This document shows positions 51,380 through 62,456 of a stretch of 64,000 bases of DNA, piece by piece. Position 1 is the stretch's first letter; each line of letters opens with the position of its first letter. The DNA is from Aedes albopictus (taxonomy: Eukaryota > Arthropoda > Insecta > Diptera > Culicidae): positions 44,199,155 through 44,263,154 of the forward strand of contig NC_085137.1 in NCBI RefSeq assembly GCF_035046485.1. Direction: 5' to 3'. Under the pieces are notes generated by a model, which saw only the letters and a list, made by a program, of their open reading frames with translations, ran no database searches and had not been told where the DNA came from. A program made the translations under genes and the position numbers.

Positions 51380-52645
51380 GCAAAGCATGGTGTGTGTGTG
51401 AGTGCTTGCTCGTTGATTCTTCGGTATCTGCTCGCGTATCTTTAATCAGATAAAATTACAAGTTGAAAACTTAAGAAAATAGTAAATTGTTGTGAATTTC
51501 CAAATTAACTGCGGTACAACCGGATATTGAACGAGATTGAAAGACTTATTGGGTCTGCGTTCGAAAATTCGAGATAAAATAAGCCGTCTGATTCTCTATC
51601 ACGAACGATTTACAAAATGGAACGTTACTGTGAGATGTGCTCTCTTATCATCGACGTACATGCAGAACTGTTTACAGTATGCGAAGGAAGATGCGCAAAA
51701 TCTTTCCACGCCGAATGTGTTGGTTTGACCGAATCGGATGTGTGTGCACTGTCCTGCAATATAATTTGGATCTGCAACCCATGCATGACAGAATACTGCC
51801 GAATGAGAGAGAAATCTTTCACCAATGTCGCGACCAACACCGATGCAATTGCCGATAAGCCCAAATCCATGGAAGATGAAATTAACGAGCTAAAAAGCAC
51901 CGTTGCTGATATTGCTTGCACGTTATCAAAAATTGTTCAAACACCTGAATTCACCGCTACGCATGATTGTTCAACGCCCACTCAAGCTCTTCGATGGAAC
52001 CAACGTAATAGACTGCAGCAGCACAACGAAAAATGATAGCTTAGAGATGTCCACTGATCCTCCTGAAAGCGAGACATTCACATTGTACTTGACCAATATC
52101 GACAAATGCGCTACAGTAAACGATGTTAGCTTGATGGTCTCTCGGCAGCTTGGTGTTCCTATGTCGAAATGTGTAAACGTCGTGAGCCTGATGCCGAAAT
52201 GGAAGAACGCTAACACGATCGACTTCGTGTCATACAAAGTTGTGTTGGATTGTAACCTGAAAGCTATTGCGATGACTACATCTACCTGGCCTAAAGGAGT
52301 GAAGTTTAGAGAGTTCGTTAATCGACAGAGTACATGGAGGCCTATGTAACATGTCTCCTGTGTGTTAATATCAATGAAAGTTTTGTTCTCTTATCTTTGT
52401 TTCTTATTTTCTGTATAAATATTTATGGAATAGTCGATTGATTTGATGTTGCGTGATTGTAATCGATTTTGCTATAGAAGTTGAAACGGTTTGAATAGTT
52501 AACATGTTTTTTGAGTGGTTATAGATATTGATGTTTGTAATTGAAGCAGGTTGTTGTTGTTATGTTAGGTGTTTAATATTAAGTATACAGTCTGTATGGC
52601 ATATAGTCAAAGAGACGGTGGAAATAAACAAACAAAACAAACGAA
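51380..52645 (+). mobile_element. Probable ORF1-only retroposon carrying a PHD-type protein
   Basis: A single broken ORF is preceded by about 230 bp of untranslated sequence. It is followed by a ~290-bp 3' region that ends GGAAATAAACAAACAAAAC, an A-rich tail. No RT frame follows. The limits are approximate; the element lies between the GGTCGACC repeat and a minus-strand LINE. Confidence 0.45.
51617..52349 (+). pseudogene. PHD-finger protein of the LINE ORF1 type, one frameshift
   Basis: The first part (51617 to about 51990) has a Cys/His array CEMCSLIIDVHAELFTVCEG, then CAKSFHAECVGLTESD, and IWICNPCM. This is a PHD-like zinc finger, followed by a heptad-like segment (MEDEINELKSTVADIACTL) that could be a short coiled coil. 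A frameshift near 51985 moves to the frame ending at 52349. That frame has TFTLYLTNIDKCATVNDVSL, LMPKWKNANTIDFVSYKVVL and the terminus WPKGVKFREFVNR. I know this PHD plus C-terminal combination from mosquito non-LTR ORF1 proteins and uncharacterised repeats; it is probably nucleic-acid-binding. The fingers look intact apart from the frameshift. Confidence 0.65.
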
Positions 52646-52649
52646 ATAG

Positions 52650-54855
52650 GTTACGTTATTTTTTTTATTCCTTGTTGGGTATATAGTTTTTAGATCTATT
52701 GTGACAAATGCCCCAGTTTTATTTAGCTTTGTCAAGTTGACGTATTACCATTGGAGTTAGCAATAATCAAACCTCGACTGTAAGCATGATCCCAACACGG
52801 TGCCACAGTTCGGATGAACTGTACTACCGTATTGGCGTTTGTTCTCCAAACATCAAAAGGTTCTATCAGCCCCTTGTCGAAGAACCTAATTCTTTTATCT
52901 GCAATTGCCGGACAACGGCACAACAAATGCTCCGAGTCTTCTGTATCTATGCCGCAAAAACGGCATACATCATCTTGAAGTTTTTCAATTAGCTTCAGAT
53001 GATACCGGCTCGGATAATGACCTGTTAGAAGGCCCGTAAAAGAACTCAATTTTTTTTTTTAGATAGTTCTAGAATTTTGCGAGGGTTTGAAACGTCCGGC
53101 TTTATGAAACGTTTCGACTGTCTCGCAAAAGTGGTGTTTTCCCAGTTGGATTTTATTTTCTCATGTTCCCATGATTTAAACTCCATTCTGAGAGAACAAC
53201 CAGACACGCCACAAAATGGTTCTGGCCCTATGAATTGGTGAGACGATCCAAGTCTTGCTAACATATCGGCTTGTTCGTTTCCTTCAATTTCACAGTGCCC
53301 TGGAACCCAAAATAGCTTCACCTGATTTCCTGATTTGTTGAAGTGACTGAATACACTCCCAAACATGTTTAGAAGTGCATGTTGCTGATTTCAAAGCATT
53401 TAGAGCTGCTTGGCTATCAGACATCATGCAAATTGTTGAATGTCTGTAGTTTCTGCGTAAGCAAATATTACTGCATTCTAAAATCGCCTGGATTTCAGCC
53501 TGAAAAACTGTAGGCCATTTGCCCATAGGGATTGATATTTTGAACCCGGGGCCAGTAACTCCAGCACCTACTTGATCGTTCAGTAAAATACGACTGATCC
53601 TGGGTGTAGTTCTGGGCCACCATTTGTCCACAGATTTCGCCCAGGATTAATCACTTCAAAAGAGCGATCAAAATTGTATCTTTTGCTCATCCAATCACTG
53701 TTATTTACGATTAGAGAGCCGATACTAATTGTTTTCAAAATACTGAGATGCCTTCTAAGGTCACCCTCAAAGAGTTCTTTTGAGCTTCAATACACTCTTT
53801 GCAGCTTCTAATTGAACAAATTGATGCAGTGGAAGTAGGTGAAGCAAAGTGTCAAGCGCTTTAGACGGTGTACTTTGCATTGCACCAGTAATTGAACGAG
53901 TAGCTAATCTTTGAAGTTTTTCCAGCTTCTTTTGTGCAAATCTTTCATTTGTTTTAGGCCACCAGACCAGTGACGCATAGGTAACTCTGGGTCTCACAAT
54001 TGCCGAGTAAATCCAGTGGATCATTTTCGGTTTCAATCCCCATTTTTTACCAAAAGTTTTCTTCCCAAGCAACACACATGTTATATAACTGTTACGGCAG
54101 CGCAAGTTTTAGATGTATAGAAGTTTATTTGACGTAATTCTAACATAATGTTGAAATAACGTCGAAATAACTTCTATACAACTAAAACTTGCGCTGTCGT
54201 TACTCTTATACAACATGTGTGTTGCTTGGGTTACTGATCCATAGAGCACTTGTAGCTTTACCAACTACCTGCTCAAGATGTAAGTTCCAATTGAGTTTGC
54301 TGTCAAGATATACTCCAAGATACTTGACTGTATTTGAAAGTTCCAAAAAAGTTCCTTTAAATTTTAAGTTAGTAATTGATAACTTTCTGCGTCGTGTAAA
54401 CGGCACGATCGTAGTTTTAGAAGGATTTATGTTCAATCCTTCCTTATCGCACCACAAGGAGACTAGATTTAAGGCAGTTTGCATTCTGTTAGCTATAACG
54501 TTGTCATATTTACCACGTATAAGTATGTCATCAGCGAAGTCAATTACTTCGAAGCCCTGTGCTTCCAGTTTTTGGAGGAGATCATCAACTATCAAAGACC
54601 ACAATAGAGGTGATAGCACGCCTCCTTGTGGGCACCCTTTAACTGCTCTAACAGTCTAACGATAATAAATGAGCTGCCAAAGTTAGATGATATCTCTCTT
54701 TTTGATAACATTTCTCCAATCCAATCAACAAATCATTTTTCAAAATCATGTCTTGACATAGCATTCCTCATTGAATCGTAAGATGTATTATCGAACGATC
54801 CTTCTATATCAAGAAACGCAGCAAGTTTAGTAGGGAATTTTACGTTTAGTTTAAG
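52650..54855 (-). pseudogene. LOA/Lian-type LINE ORF2 (RT, RNase H, zinc knuckle), 5'-truncated
   Basis: On the minus strand from 54855 downward: an RT motif-A-like LAAFLDIEGSFDNTSYDSM, then LSPLLWSLIVDDLLQKLEAQ, FADDILI (catalytic Asp pair), YLGVYLDSKLNW, then after a MITE IYSAIVRPRVTYASLVWWPK. The RNase H domain (53640-53100) shows VFQAEIQAIL, MMSDSQAALNAL and WVPGHCEIEGNEQADMLA, so the Glu, Asp, His and last Asp are visible. The first RNase H Asp was not seen. A C-terminal CCHC-like CRFCGIDTEDSEHLLCRC ends the frame at 52732. Frameshifts separate the blocks. RT followed by RNase H and a terminal knuckle fits the LOA clade (mosquito Lian/Loner); the I clade is the alternative. The 3' end is near 52650 with an A-rich tail. 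Confidence 0.8.
54064..54230. mobile_element. Hairpin MITE, TIR CCCAAGCAACACACATG, TT TSD
   Basis: Inverted ends with arms of about 75 bp (CCCAAGCAACACACATG, GCGCAAGTTTTAG). TT at 54062-54063 and 54231-54232. Removing the element with one TT restores the LINE codons (ISKKTFGKK). 167 bp. Confidence 0.85.
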
Positions 54856-54904
54856 TATGTATATTTTAATAAATATGTGTGATTCAATGTCTATAGTAAG
54901 TACC

Positions 54905-55515
54905 ATTCATTAAATATAAAATTAACATTAGCATTAAGCGAGTCGCACAAATTCGTAGGTGGTACAGTCCTAGACCGCAGTTATGAGGGTTGCCTCCTTC
55001 CCGTACGAACCAAAGCACAAAGATTTGGGACTAATCTCGGACTCTTAGACAAGACTGACGCAATCCTCCAATAATCGAGCACTGTCCTGGCCACGTCCTT
55101 GCAACTGCTGAGGAATGGGAAAGGATGGTTAGTTTTGGACACCTATGAAAAATGTAGACAACTCTACGATCTCTCAGGCCTAGGTGTCACGGGAATTTGG
55201 GTGTTGTTAGTGGAAGGGTAAACTCCAAAGGATACGCTTGGTTTACGTTCAGGCACACCATTGTTAGACTGCTTGGAATCTGTTGTCTGCCCAATTCATA
55301 CTGGTTGGCATTTGGTTGAATTACTAGATTCTTCGATTGATAATCTGAAATATAGAATAATATTAACATCGTATGTCAAATAAGGTACATATTAGTGATA
55401 CGCTCGCCACAGTTACATATTTTTAAAATATTATTTATATCGTACGATATATTTACCTGAATCCTGCTGAAATAAAATGTTAATTAGCAGTACATTGAAA
55501 CATCTTCTGAACATC
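54905..55515 (-). mobile_element. Retroposon copy A (pairs with 58014-58760)
   Basis: The minus strand of 54925-55512 matches 58158-58760 closely throughout. The match includes a GT-AG segment, the ORF end LTMVCLNVNQAYPLEFTLPL, the GGGAAGGAGGCAACCC block and the TAATGCTAATG-type 3' tail. The 5' limit and any TSD are unclear. Confidence 0.75.
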
Positions 55516-56480
55516 TAAGAGATAATCAAAAATACGCCAAGTTGGTCAGTTGATTGCAATAAAATTTTAAAATAATAAAGATTTCATGCCAACTTTCATC
55601 CCGCTACAAATACTATTAAAAATATTCAAATTCGTTTAATTGTCCTATCGGTCCTACCTAGATAAACCATATCATTTTCTCAAGCGTAGCCTAGAAATGT
55701 CAACCTAGTCATACACAAGTAACGTTGTTGATATAAAGCAGTCAGTTTTTGTCCAAAATGTCACGTCGAACGCATTGACGTCAACAATGCGTTTAAGTGT
55801 TCGCACGTTAGCTTTGAATCTATCAGCACAATTAAGTGCTGCAAATCTCCTTCCCACTATTGATTCTTCGGTCGATTTTAATTGCTTTATTTAAAGAAAA
55901 TATGACCAACTAACATTGTAAAAGTTCGAAAAAGCGACTATGACATTAATAAATTACTAATCAAAATCAACCGAGAAACGTGGGAAATAGAGCTCAAACA
56001 ACATTTTGAAGTCAGCTGGCTGTAAAAGGTACCAAAACCTGTCACAAATCCCATAGTACTTTTATTAGGATTTGTAATGATCATCAAAACCTTCTTAAAT
56101 CCAACCGATTTGGAACTATTGCTTGGGAATAGACTCTACTGAGCCCCGGTGGTTCCTCCTGTTTATCGAGCATGTCTGATGCATATGATCAGCCATACTC
56201 CATCTGCAGCAGCCGGTTCGTGATGAACCGTTGGAGGCGCACTAAAGTGTTAAAAAGGTGATATGTTTCACTAAAGAACACTACATTACAATAATCAAAA
56301 ATGAAACTCCTTCTCTTTAATACCGTCAACCCCTGCGAACTTGGCCAGGGGTAATATAAAATATAAAATAAGCCAAAAAGAATTGAAATTGAATGAAAGA
56401 TATCAAAGATATCAACAAATCACAAATCATGTTTTACGATAGTGGCCGATGACATCAAGAGTTGATTTACCTAATAACTT
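55516..56480. other. Unassigned AT-rich region
   Basis: No gene recognised. An isolated TTGCTTGGG at 56123 resembles the right end of the MITE at 54064, but no left partner was found. Confidence 0.3.
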
Positions 56481-56690
56481 TTTTTCTAGATTTTTAGGCT
56501 CAGTTCGGTAAAAAGCAGTTGAAAGCTAATAAACAATAGGTTATATCAGCGCTCTCATTTTAAAAATTTGGTCGACCCAATTTCCAGCGACACTGCCGTA
56601 AGTTTATTTTCATTTTTTAGAAAATTTGGCAACTATGGGTTTTGTTTATATACAAATGTTTTTGAAAAACTTTCACTGAAATCCTTAAAA
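56480..56690 (+). mobile_element. GGTCGACC family copy, plus
   Basis: The inverse of 51030-51230, about 170-200 bp, centred on AATTTGGTCGACCCAATTTC at 56566. The 66-codon ORF 56568-56768 starts inside it and is not a gene. Confidence 0.6.
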
Positions 56691-57360
56691 AAAACCCGGA
56701 TTAATCCACCTAGTGGTGATAGTGCCTTTCTCGTTCAATATGTACGCATGATCTTACCGTCGACGTAAGCATCCTGAATCCTGTGAATAATTTATTTATA
56801 AAAGCAAGAATCCAAGCCATCATCGAGTTACTGATGGCACATATTTCGGGTGTTATGTTCAATGTATAGGCAGAGCTGAAAAATATCAGACCTCTTATTT
56901 GACTGCGTGACCACCTTTACTTTAACTGGAATATCATCAATACCAAGACGATAATAACCCTAAAAGGGATACCTGGGGTCCATTGGCCTGCAGGCGCCTT
57001 TCAGAGCTCGTCTTTGATGGAACACACTCAGCGAGGTGACGAAACTGAGGCCATGAAGGTATCCCTTTTAGGGTTAAATATAAATTATTTCACAACCAAA
57101 AATCACTTTACAGTCTTCGATAAACTTTGAAAATGAAAGCAAGTGAAATTTTTCGTAGTGAATCCAATTCAAATTAGAACCATATCACAGAGCGCGAGGA
57201 GCAATCAGTCGGATCAAAATTTTGCGCAGCAATTTTAGACACCAAAGGGAATTGAAAAACTTTGCTCGAGGTTGATGCGATTAAATTTCAATTTTCTCAT
57301 GGAAACCCATTCTACTGTATATATTTACACCTCAGGAATATGAGAAGATGTGATTTGATG
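56690..57360. other. Region between repeats, no gene
   Basis: It contains CCACCTAGTGGTGATAGTGC followed by CTTTCTCGT, whose inverse ACGAGAAAGGC closes the satellite block at 63897. CCCTAAAAGGGATACC at 56959 and its inverse at 57057 form a short hairpin-like pair around 100 bp. Confidence 0.35.
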
Positions 57361-57455
57361 AGCCTGCATCAGTTTTATCGCTTCCATTGATTATTTTCAC
57401 TGTTTTTACTTTTACCACTTCCTGTGAGATACCCGGAACCGGTTCCAAGACTGTA
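57360..57455 (+). repeat. First visible piece of the ~155-bp satellite
   Basis: ACCACTTCCTGTGAGATACC and GGAACCGGTTCC match the units at 62.6-63.5 kb. The unit resumes at 59182 after the TIR element. Confidence 0.7.
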
Positions 57456-59181
57456 CACACTTAGAATATTGTACCGAACTCGGTTGAACCGAGTTTTTAT
57501 CTGCTGAACGCTCGGTTACCCGCTCGGTTCAAAAAAGAACAACCGAGCATCCGGTAGATTTAACTTGACACCGGGCTGTCAAACATACCGATAAAACTCG
57601 GTAGTCAAAAGACATTATACCGAATTACGGTTTATTATAACCCTACCGAAAGCTGTCAAATAAACCGACTGAAATGTTACAAATACCCTTTTTTTCACCC
57701 TGGGCTTCAACCAAATGTTTGGAACTAAGAGAAACACGACAGCAGATTTTCGAAAGTGTGCGCATGTGCACTTTATTTCTTTGAATAAAAAATGAACTAA
57801 AAAAAAAGTTAACTTTTCGAATGGAATTTTTGATGTTCCAACCTTCATTTTCAATACTGTTTTAGTTGAAAGATGCCTCTTGTAGACACCGAAACGTTTG
57901 CGGAGGACAGGAATCAAATTAGTACGTTTCCCGAACTACGTCTCGATCAGGAGTCATCAGTGAGCTGAAAGTATAATCAATGGATTTTGTTTTCATTAGA
58001 TTAGTTTAAAAGTCACCCGTAACGTGGGTAGATCACCTTAAAATGGTGCGTTGCGGTGTAAGATCTACCAAATCAAATTTTGATCTTGATATTTACCGTA
58101 TTTTTAAATATTCCAAGATCAAAGTTTGATGCTCTTTTTTTTGTGTTTTGTAGTATTTGTGTTTCAATGTACTGCTAATTAACATTTTATTTCAGCAGGA
58201 TTCAGGTAAATATATCGTACGATATAAATAATATTTTAAAAATATGTAACTGTGGCGAGCGTATCACTAATATGTAGCTTATTTGACGTACGATGTTAAT
58301 ATTATTTTATATTTCAGTTCAGATTATCAACCGAAGAATCTGGCAATTCAACCAAATGCCATCAAGACGACGAGGAATCCAGGATGAATCGGGCAGACAA
58401 CGGATTCGAAGAAGACTAACAATGGTGTGCCTGAACGTTGACCAAGCGTATCATCTGGAGTTTACCCTTCCACTAACAACACCCAAATTCCCGTGACACC
58501 TAGGCCTGAGAGATCGTAGAGTTGTCTACATTTTTCATAGGTGTCCAAAACTAACCATCCTTTCCCATTCCTCAGCAGTCGCAAGGACGTGGCCAGGACA
58601 GTGCTCGACCATTGGAGGATTGCGTCAGTCTTGTCTAAGAGTCAGAGATTAGTCCCAAATCTTTGTGCTTTGGTTCGGACGGGAAGGAGGCAACCCTCAT
58701 AACAGCGGTCTAGGACTGTACCACCTACGAATTTGTGCGACTCGCTTAATGCTAATGCTAATTAGATTAGTTTAAAAGTTCTATTTATTCAGTTACTCAC
58801 CATAAATATTTTCCTTTGAATGAAAAAACGCCCAACGCACGTATGAAAAAAAATATGTCTGACTGTTTGAAGTAGAACCGAGTTTTCGGTTAAAAAATCC
58901 GGCGTGAAGTTTACCCACTGACGTTTGGCAACATTGAGTGTAGTACCGATTTTTCTCGGTTTTCGGTTACCGAACTGGAAAACATTGATGATTTACCGTA
59001 TTTATCGGTTCAGAAAACACAACAAACGATAAATTTCGTTTTACTTTTACCGAAAACTCGGTTACATTTCAAAACATTGCGACTGAAAGCATGTTTTGAA
59101 CCGATTTTTTCGGTTTCTTGTTGAAAACCGATGACACTCGGTTGAAAATTGAACCGAATTCGGTTTTATTTTCTAAGTGTG
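57456..59181. mobile_element. TIR element, CACACTTAGAA ends, rich in CGGTT/AACCG
   Basis: The TIRs are CACACTTAGAA and TTCTAAGTGTG with TA at 57454-57455 and 59182-59183. More than twenty CGGTT/AACCG words are packed into the outer ~250 bp at each end. No transposase ORF. Retroposon copy B is inserted inside at 58014-58760. Confidence 0.75.
58014..58760 (+). mobile_element. Retroposon copy B with 19-bp TSD
   Basis: ATTAGATTAGTTTAAAAGT occurs at 57995-58013 and 58761-58779, a perfect 19-bp TSD typical of target-primed reverse transcription. The 3' end is a TAATGC-type hexamer tail. The ORF 58293-58496 ends LTMVCLNVDQAYHLEFTLPL and the stop is at the same place as in copy A. An intron-like segment GTAAAT...TTTCAG spans 58206-58317. 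The family is unknown to me; mobilisation by an I- or LOA-type LINE is inference from the tail. Confidence 0.8.
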
Positions 59182-59279
59182 TACCTATTGTCTCAAATAT
59201 GGTCTGAGACTAGTGCCTTGCTAACTGTTCAACAGGTTTTCTGAAAAGCCGAAAATTGATGTGCATGCATGGATTTGAT
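59182..59279 (+). repeat. Satellite unit between two insertions
   Basis: TATTGTCTCAAATATGGTCT, GCTAACTGTTCAACAGG and GTGCATGCATGGATTTG are collinear with later satellite units. Confidence 0.7.
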
Positions 59280-62200
59280 AGAAGACTTGGCGAAGACTGG
59301 CGCTCGAGCCTAGCTATTTAGCACTGTAGTTGGAGGAAATGCCAATGCAGAACCCGTAGCTTCCGGGAAGGTAAGCCCAGCTCCCTGGGTTAGTGGGTTG
59401 GTGTCAGGCCCTGCGAGCCAGCCGTAAAAAAGACTAGCACCGGAAAATCAACAAGAGAAGAATGCGAACCGATACCAATGGCGACGACCACAGCGACGAA
59501 AAGGGACTTGCGATTGGAAGCTCGGTACGTGGAACTGCAGATCTCTCAACTTCATCGGGAGCACCCGCATACTCGCCGATATACTGAAGGACCGCGGGTT
59601 CGGAATCGTAGCGCTGCAGGAGGTGTGTTGGACAGGATCTATGGTGCGAACGTTTAGAGGTAATCATACCATCTACCAGAGTTGCGGCAACACACGTGAG
59701 CTGGGAACAGCTTTTATAGTGATGGGCGACATGCAAAGGCGCGTGATCGGTTGGTGGCCGATCGACGAAAGAATGTGCAGGTTGAGAATCAAGGGCCGAT
59801 TCTTCAACATTAGCATAATAAACGTGCACAGCCCTCACTCCGGAAGCACTGATGATGACAAAGACGCATTTTACGCGCAGCTCGGACGCGAGTACGACCG
59901 CTGCCCAAACCACGACGTCAAGATCATCATAGGGGATCTAAACGCTCAGGTAGGCCAGGAGGAGGAATTCAGACCGACGATTGGAAAGTTCAGCGCCCAC
60001 CAGCTGACGAACGAAAATGGCCTACGCCTCATCGATTTCGCCGCCTCCAAGAACATGGCCATTCGTAGCACCTTCTTCCAGCACAGCCTCCCGTATCGTT
60101 ACACCTGGAGATCACCACAACAAACGGAATCGCAAATCGACCACGTTCTGATTGATGGACGGCACTTCTCCGACATTATCGACGTCAGGACCTATCGTGG
60201 CGCTAATATCGACTCCGATCACTACCTGGTGATGGTTAAACTGCGCCCAAAACTCTCCGTTATTAACAACGTACATTACCGGCGGCCGCCCCGGTACGAT
60301 CTAGAGCGACTGAAGCAACCGGATGTCGCCACCGCATACGCGCAGAATCTCGAGGCAGCGTTGCCGGACGAGGGTGTGCTCGATGTGGCCCCTCTAGAGG
60401 ACTGCTGGAGTACAGTGAAAGCAGCCATCAACAACGCAGCCGAGAGCACAATCGGGTACGTAGAACGGAGTCGACGAAACGATTGGTTCGACGAGGAGTG
60501 CAGAGCGGTTCTGGAGGAGAAGGATGCAGCGCGGGCGGTAATGCTGCAGCATGGAACCCGACAGAATGTGGAGCGATACAGACAGAAGCGGAAGCAGCAG
60601 ACCCGTCTCTTCCGGGAGAAAAAGCGCCGCCTGGAAGAAGCGGAGTGCGAGGAAATGGAACTGCTGTGCCGTTCACAGGAAACACGCAAGTTCTACCAGA
60701 AGCTCAACGCATCCCGCAAAGGCTACGTGCCGCAAGCCGAAATATGCAGGGATAAGGAAGGGAGCCTCCTGACGGACAAACGTGAGGTGATCGAAAGGTG
60801 GAAGCAGCACTTCGACGAGCACCTGAATGGCGAAGAGAATGTAGACACGGAGGACCAAGGCAGCGGAGGAAATGACTATGTTGGTGCAGTAGAGGACGGG
60901 AACGAACCAACTCCCACGCTGAGGGAAGTTAAGGATGCCATCCACCAGCTCAAAAACAACAAAGCGGCTGGTAAGGACGGTATCGCAGCAGAACTCATCA
61001 AGATGGGCCCGGAAAAGTTGGCCACCTGTCTGCACCAGTTAGTAGTTAAGATCTGGGAAACCGAACAGCTACCGGAGGAGTGGAAGGAAGGGATAATCTG
61101 TCCCATCCACAAGAAAGGCGACAAGTTAATGTGTGAGAACTTTCGAGCGATCACCGTTTTGAATGCCGCCTACAAAGTGCTATCCCAGATCATCTTCCGT
61201 CGTCTTTCAACTAAAGTAAATGAGTTCGTGGGAAGTTACCAAGCCGGTTTCATCGACGGCCGGTCGACAACGGACCAGATCTTCACCGTACGGCAAATCC
61301 TCCGGAAATGCCGTGAATACCAGGTCCCAACGCATCACCTGTTCATCGACTTCAAAGCGGCGATACTGTCGACCGCACAGAGCTATGGAAAATTATGGAC
61401 GAGAACAGCTTTCCCGGGAAGCTGACTAGACTGATAAGAGCAACGATGGACGGTGTGCAGAACAGCGTAAGGATTTCGGGTGAGCTATCCAGTTCATTTG
61501 AATCTCGACGGGGACTATGACAGGGTGATGGACTTTCCTGCTTACTATTCAACATCGCCCTGGAAGGTGTTATGCGACGAGCCGGGCTCAACAGCCGGGG
61601 TACGATCTTCACGAAATCCAGCCAATTTGTCTGTTTTGCGGATGACATGGATATTATTGCCAGAACATTTGGAACGGTGGCAGAACAGTACACCCGCCTG
61701 AAACGTGAAGCAGCAAAGGTCGGACTGGTGGTGAATGCGGCTAAGACAAAGTACATGCTGGTAGGTGGGACTGAGCGAGACAGGACAAGCCTTGGCAGCA
61801 ATGTTACGATAGACGGGGATACTTTCGAGGTGGTAGAAGAATTCGTCTACCTCGGTTTCTTGCTAACGGCTGACAATAACGTGAGCCGTGAAATACGAAG
61901 GCGCATCATCAGTGGAAGTCGTGCCTACTATGGGCTTCTGAAGAAACTGCGGTCAAAAAAGATTCACCCCCGCACCAAATGTACCATGTACAAGACGTTA
62001 ATAAGACCGGTGGTTCTCTACGGACACGAGACATGGACGATGCTCGAGGAGGACCTGCAAGCACTCGGAGTTTTCGAGCGACGGGTGCTAAGGACGATCT
62101 TCGGCGGTGTGCAGGAGAACGGTGTGTGGCGGAGAAGGATGAACCACGAGGTCGCTGCACTTTACGGCGAACACAGTATCCAGAAAGTGGCCAAAGCTGG

Positions 62201-62456
62201 AAGGATACGGTGGGCAGGGCATGTTGCAAGAATGCCGGACAACAACCCTGCAAAGTTGGTGTTTGCTAACCATCCGGTTGGTACAAGAAGGCGTGGAGCG
62301 CAGAGAGCACGATGGGCGGACCAGGTGGAGCGTGATCTGGCGAGTGTTGGGCGTGACCGAGGATGGAGAGCTGCAGCTGCAAATCGAGTATTATGGCGGC
62401 AAATTGTTGATTCAGTATTATCATGAATTTGATGTGAACTAAATAAATGAAATGAA
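59280..62456 (+). mobile_element. RTE-type LINE, nearly full length, 15-bp TSD
   Basis: ATGCATGGATTTGAT at 59265-59279 and 62457-62471 is a perfect TSD within a satellite unit. The 3.18-kb length fits RTE elements. About 148 bp of 5' UTR precedes the frame. The 3' end is AAATAAATGAAATGA, the short tetranucleotide-like tail usual for RTE instead of poly(A). Confidence 0.9.
59428..62426 (+). pseudogene. RTE-type endonuclease-reverse transcriptase, two lesions
   Basis: The open frame can be followed from 59428, just after a TAA. The AP-type endonuclease begins LGTWNCRSLN (59521), then GIVALQEVCW, GDLNAQVG (59932), SQIDHVLIDG (DHV at 60139) and SDHYLVM (60214), so its catalytic Glu, Asp and His residues are all present. 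The RT follows with KNNKAAGKDGIAAELIK, FRAITVLNAAYKVLS and YQAGFIDGRSTTDQIF. A small deletion near 61361 removes the first catalytic Asp of the RT and shifts the frame. After an in-frame TGA at about 61520, the downstream frame has CFADDMDIIA (61632-61661) and the RTE C-terminal block (FERRVLRTIFGGV, RIRWAGHVARM, RRRGAQRARWADQV) to 62426. The copy cannot encode an active enzyme. Confidence 0.9.
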
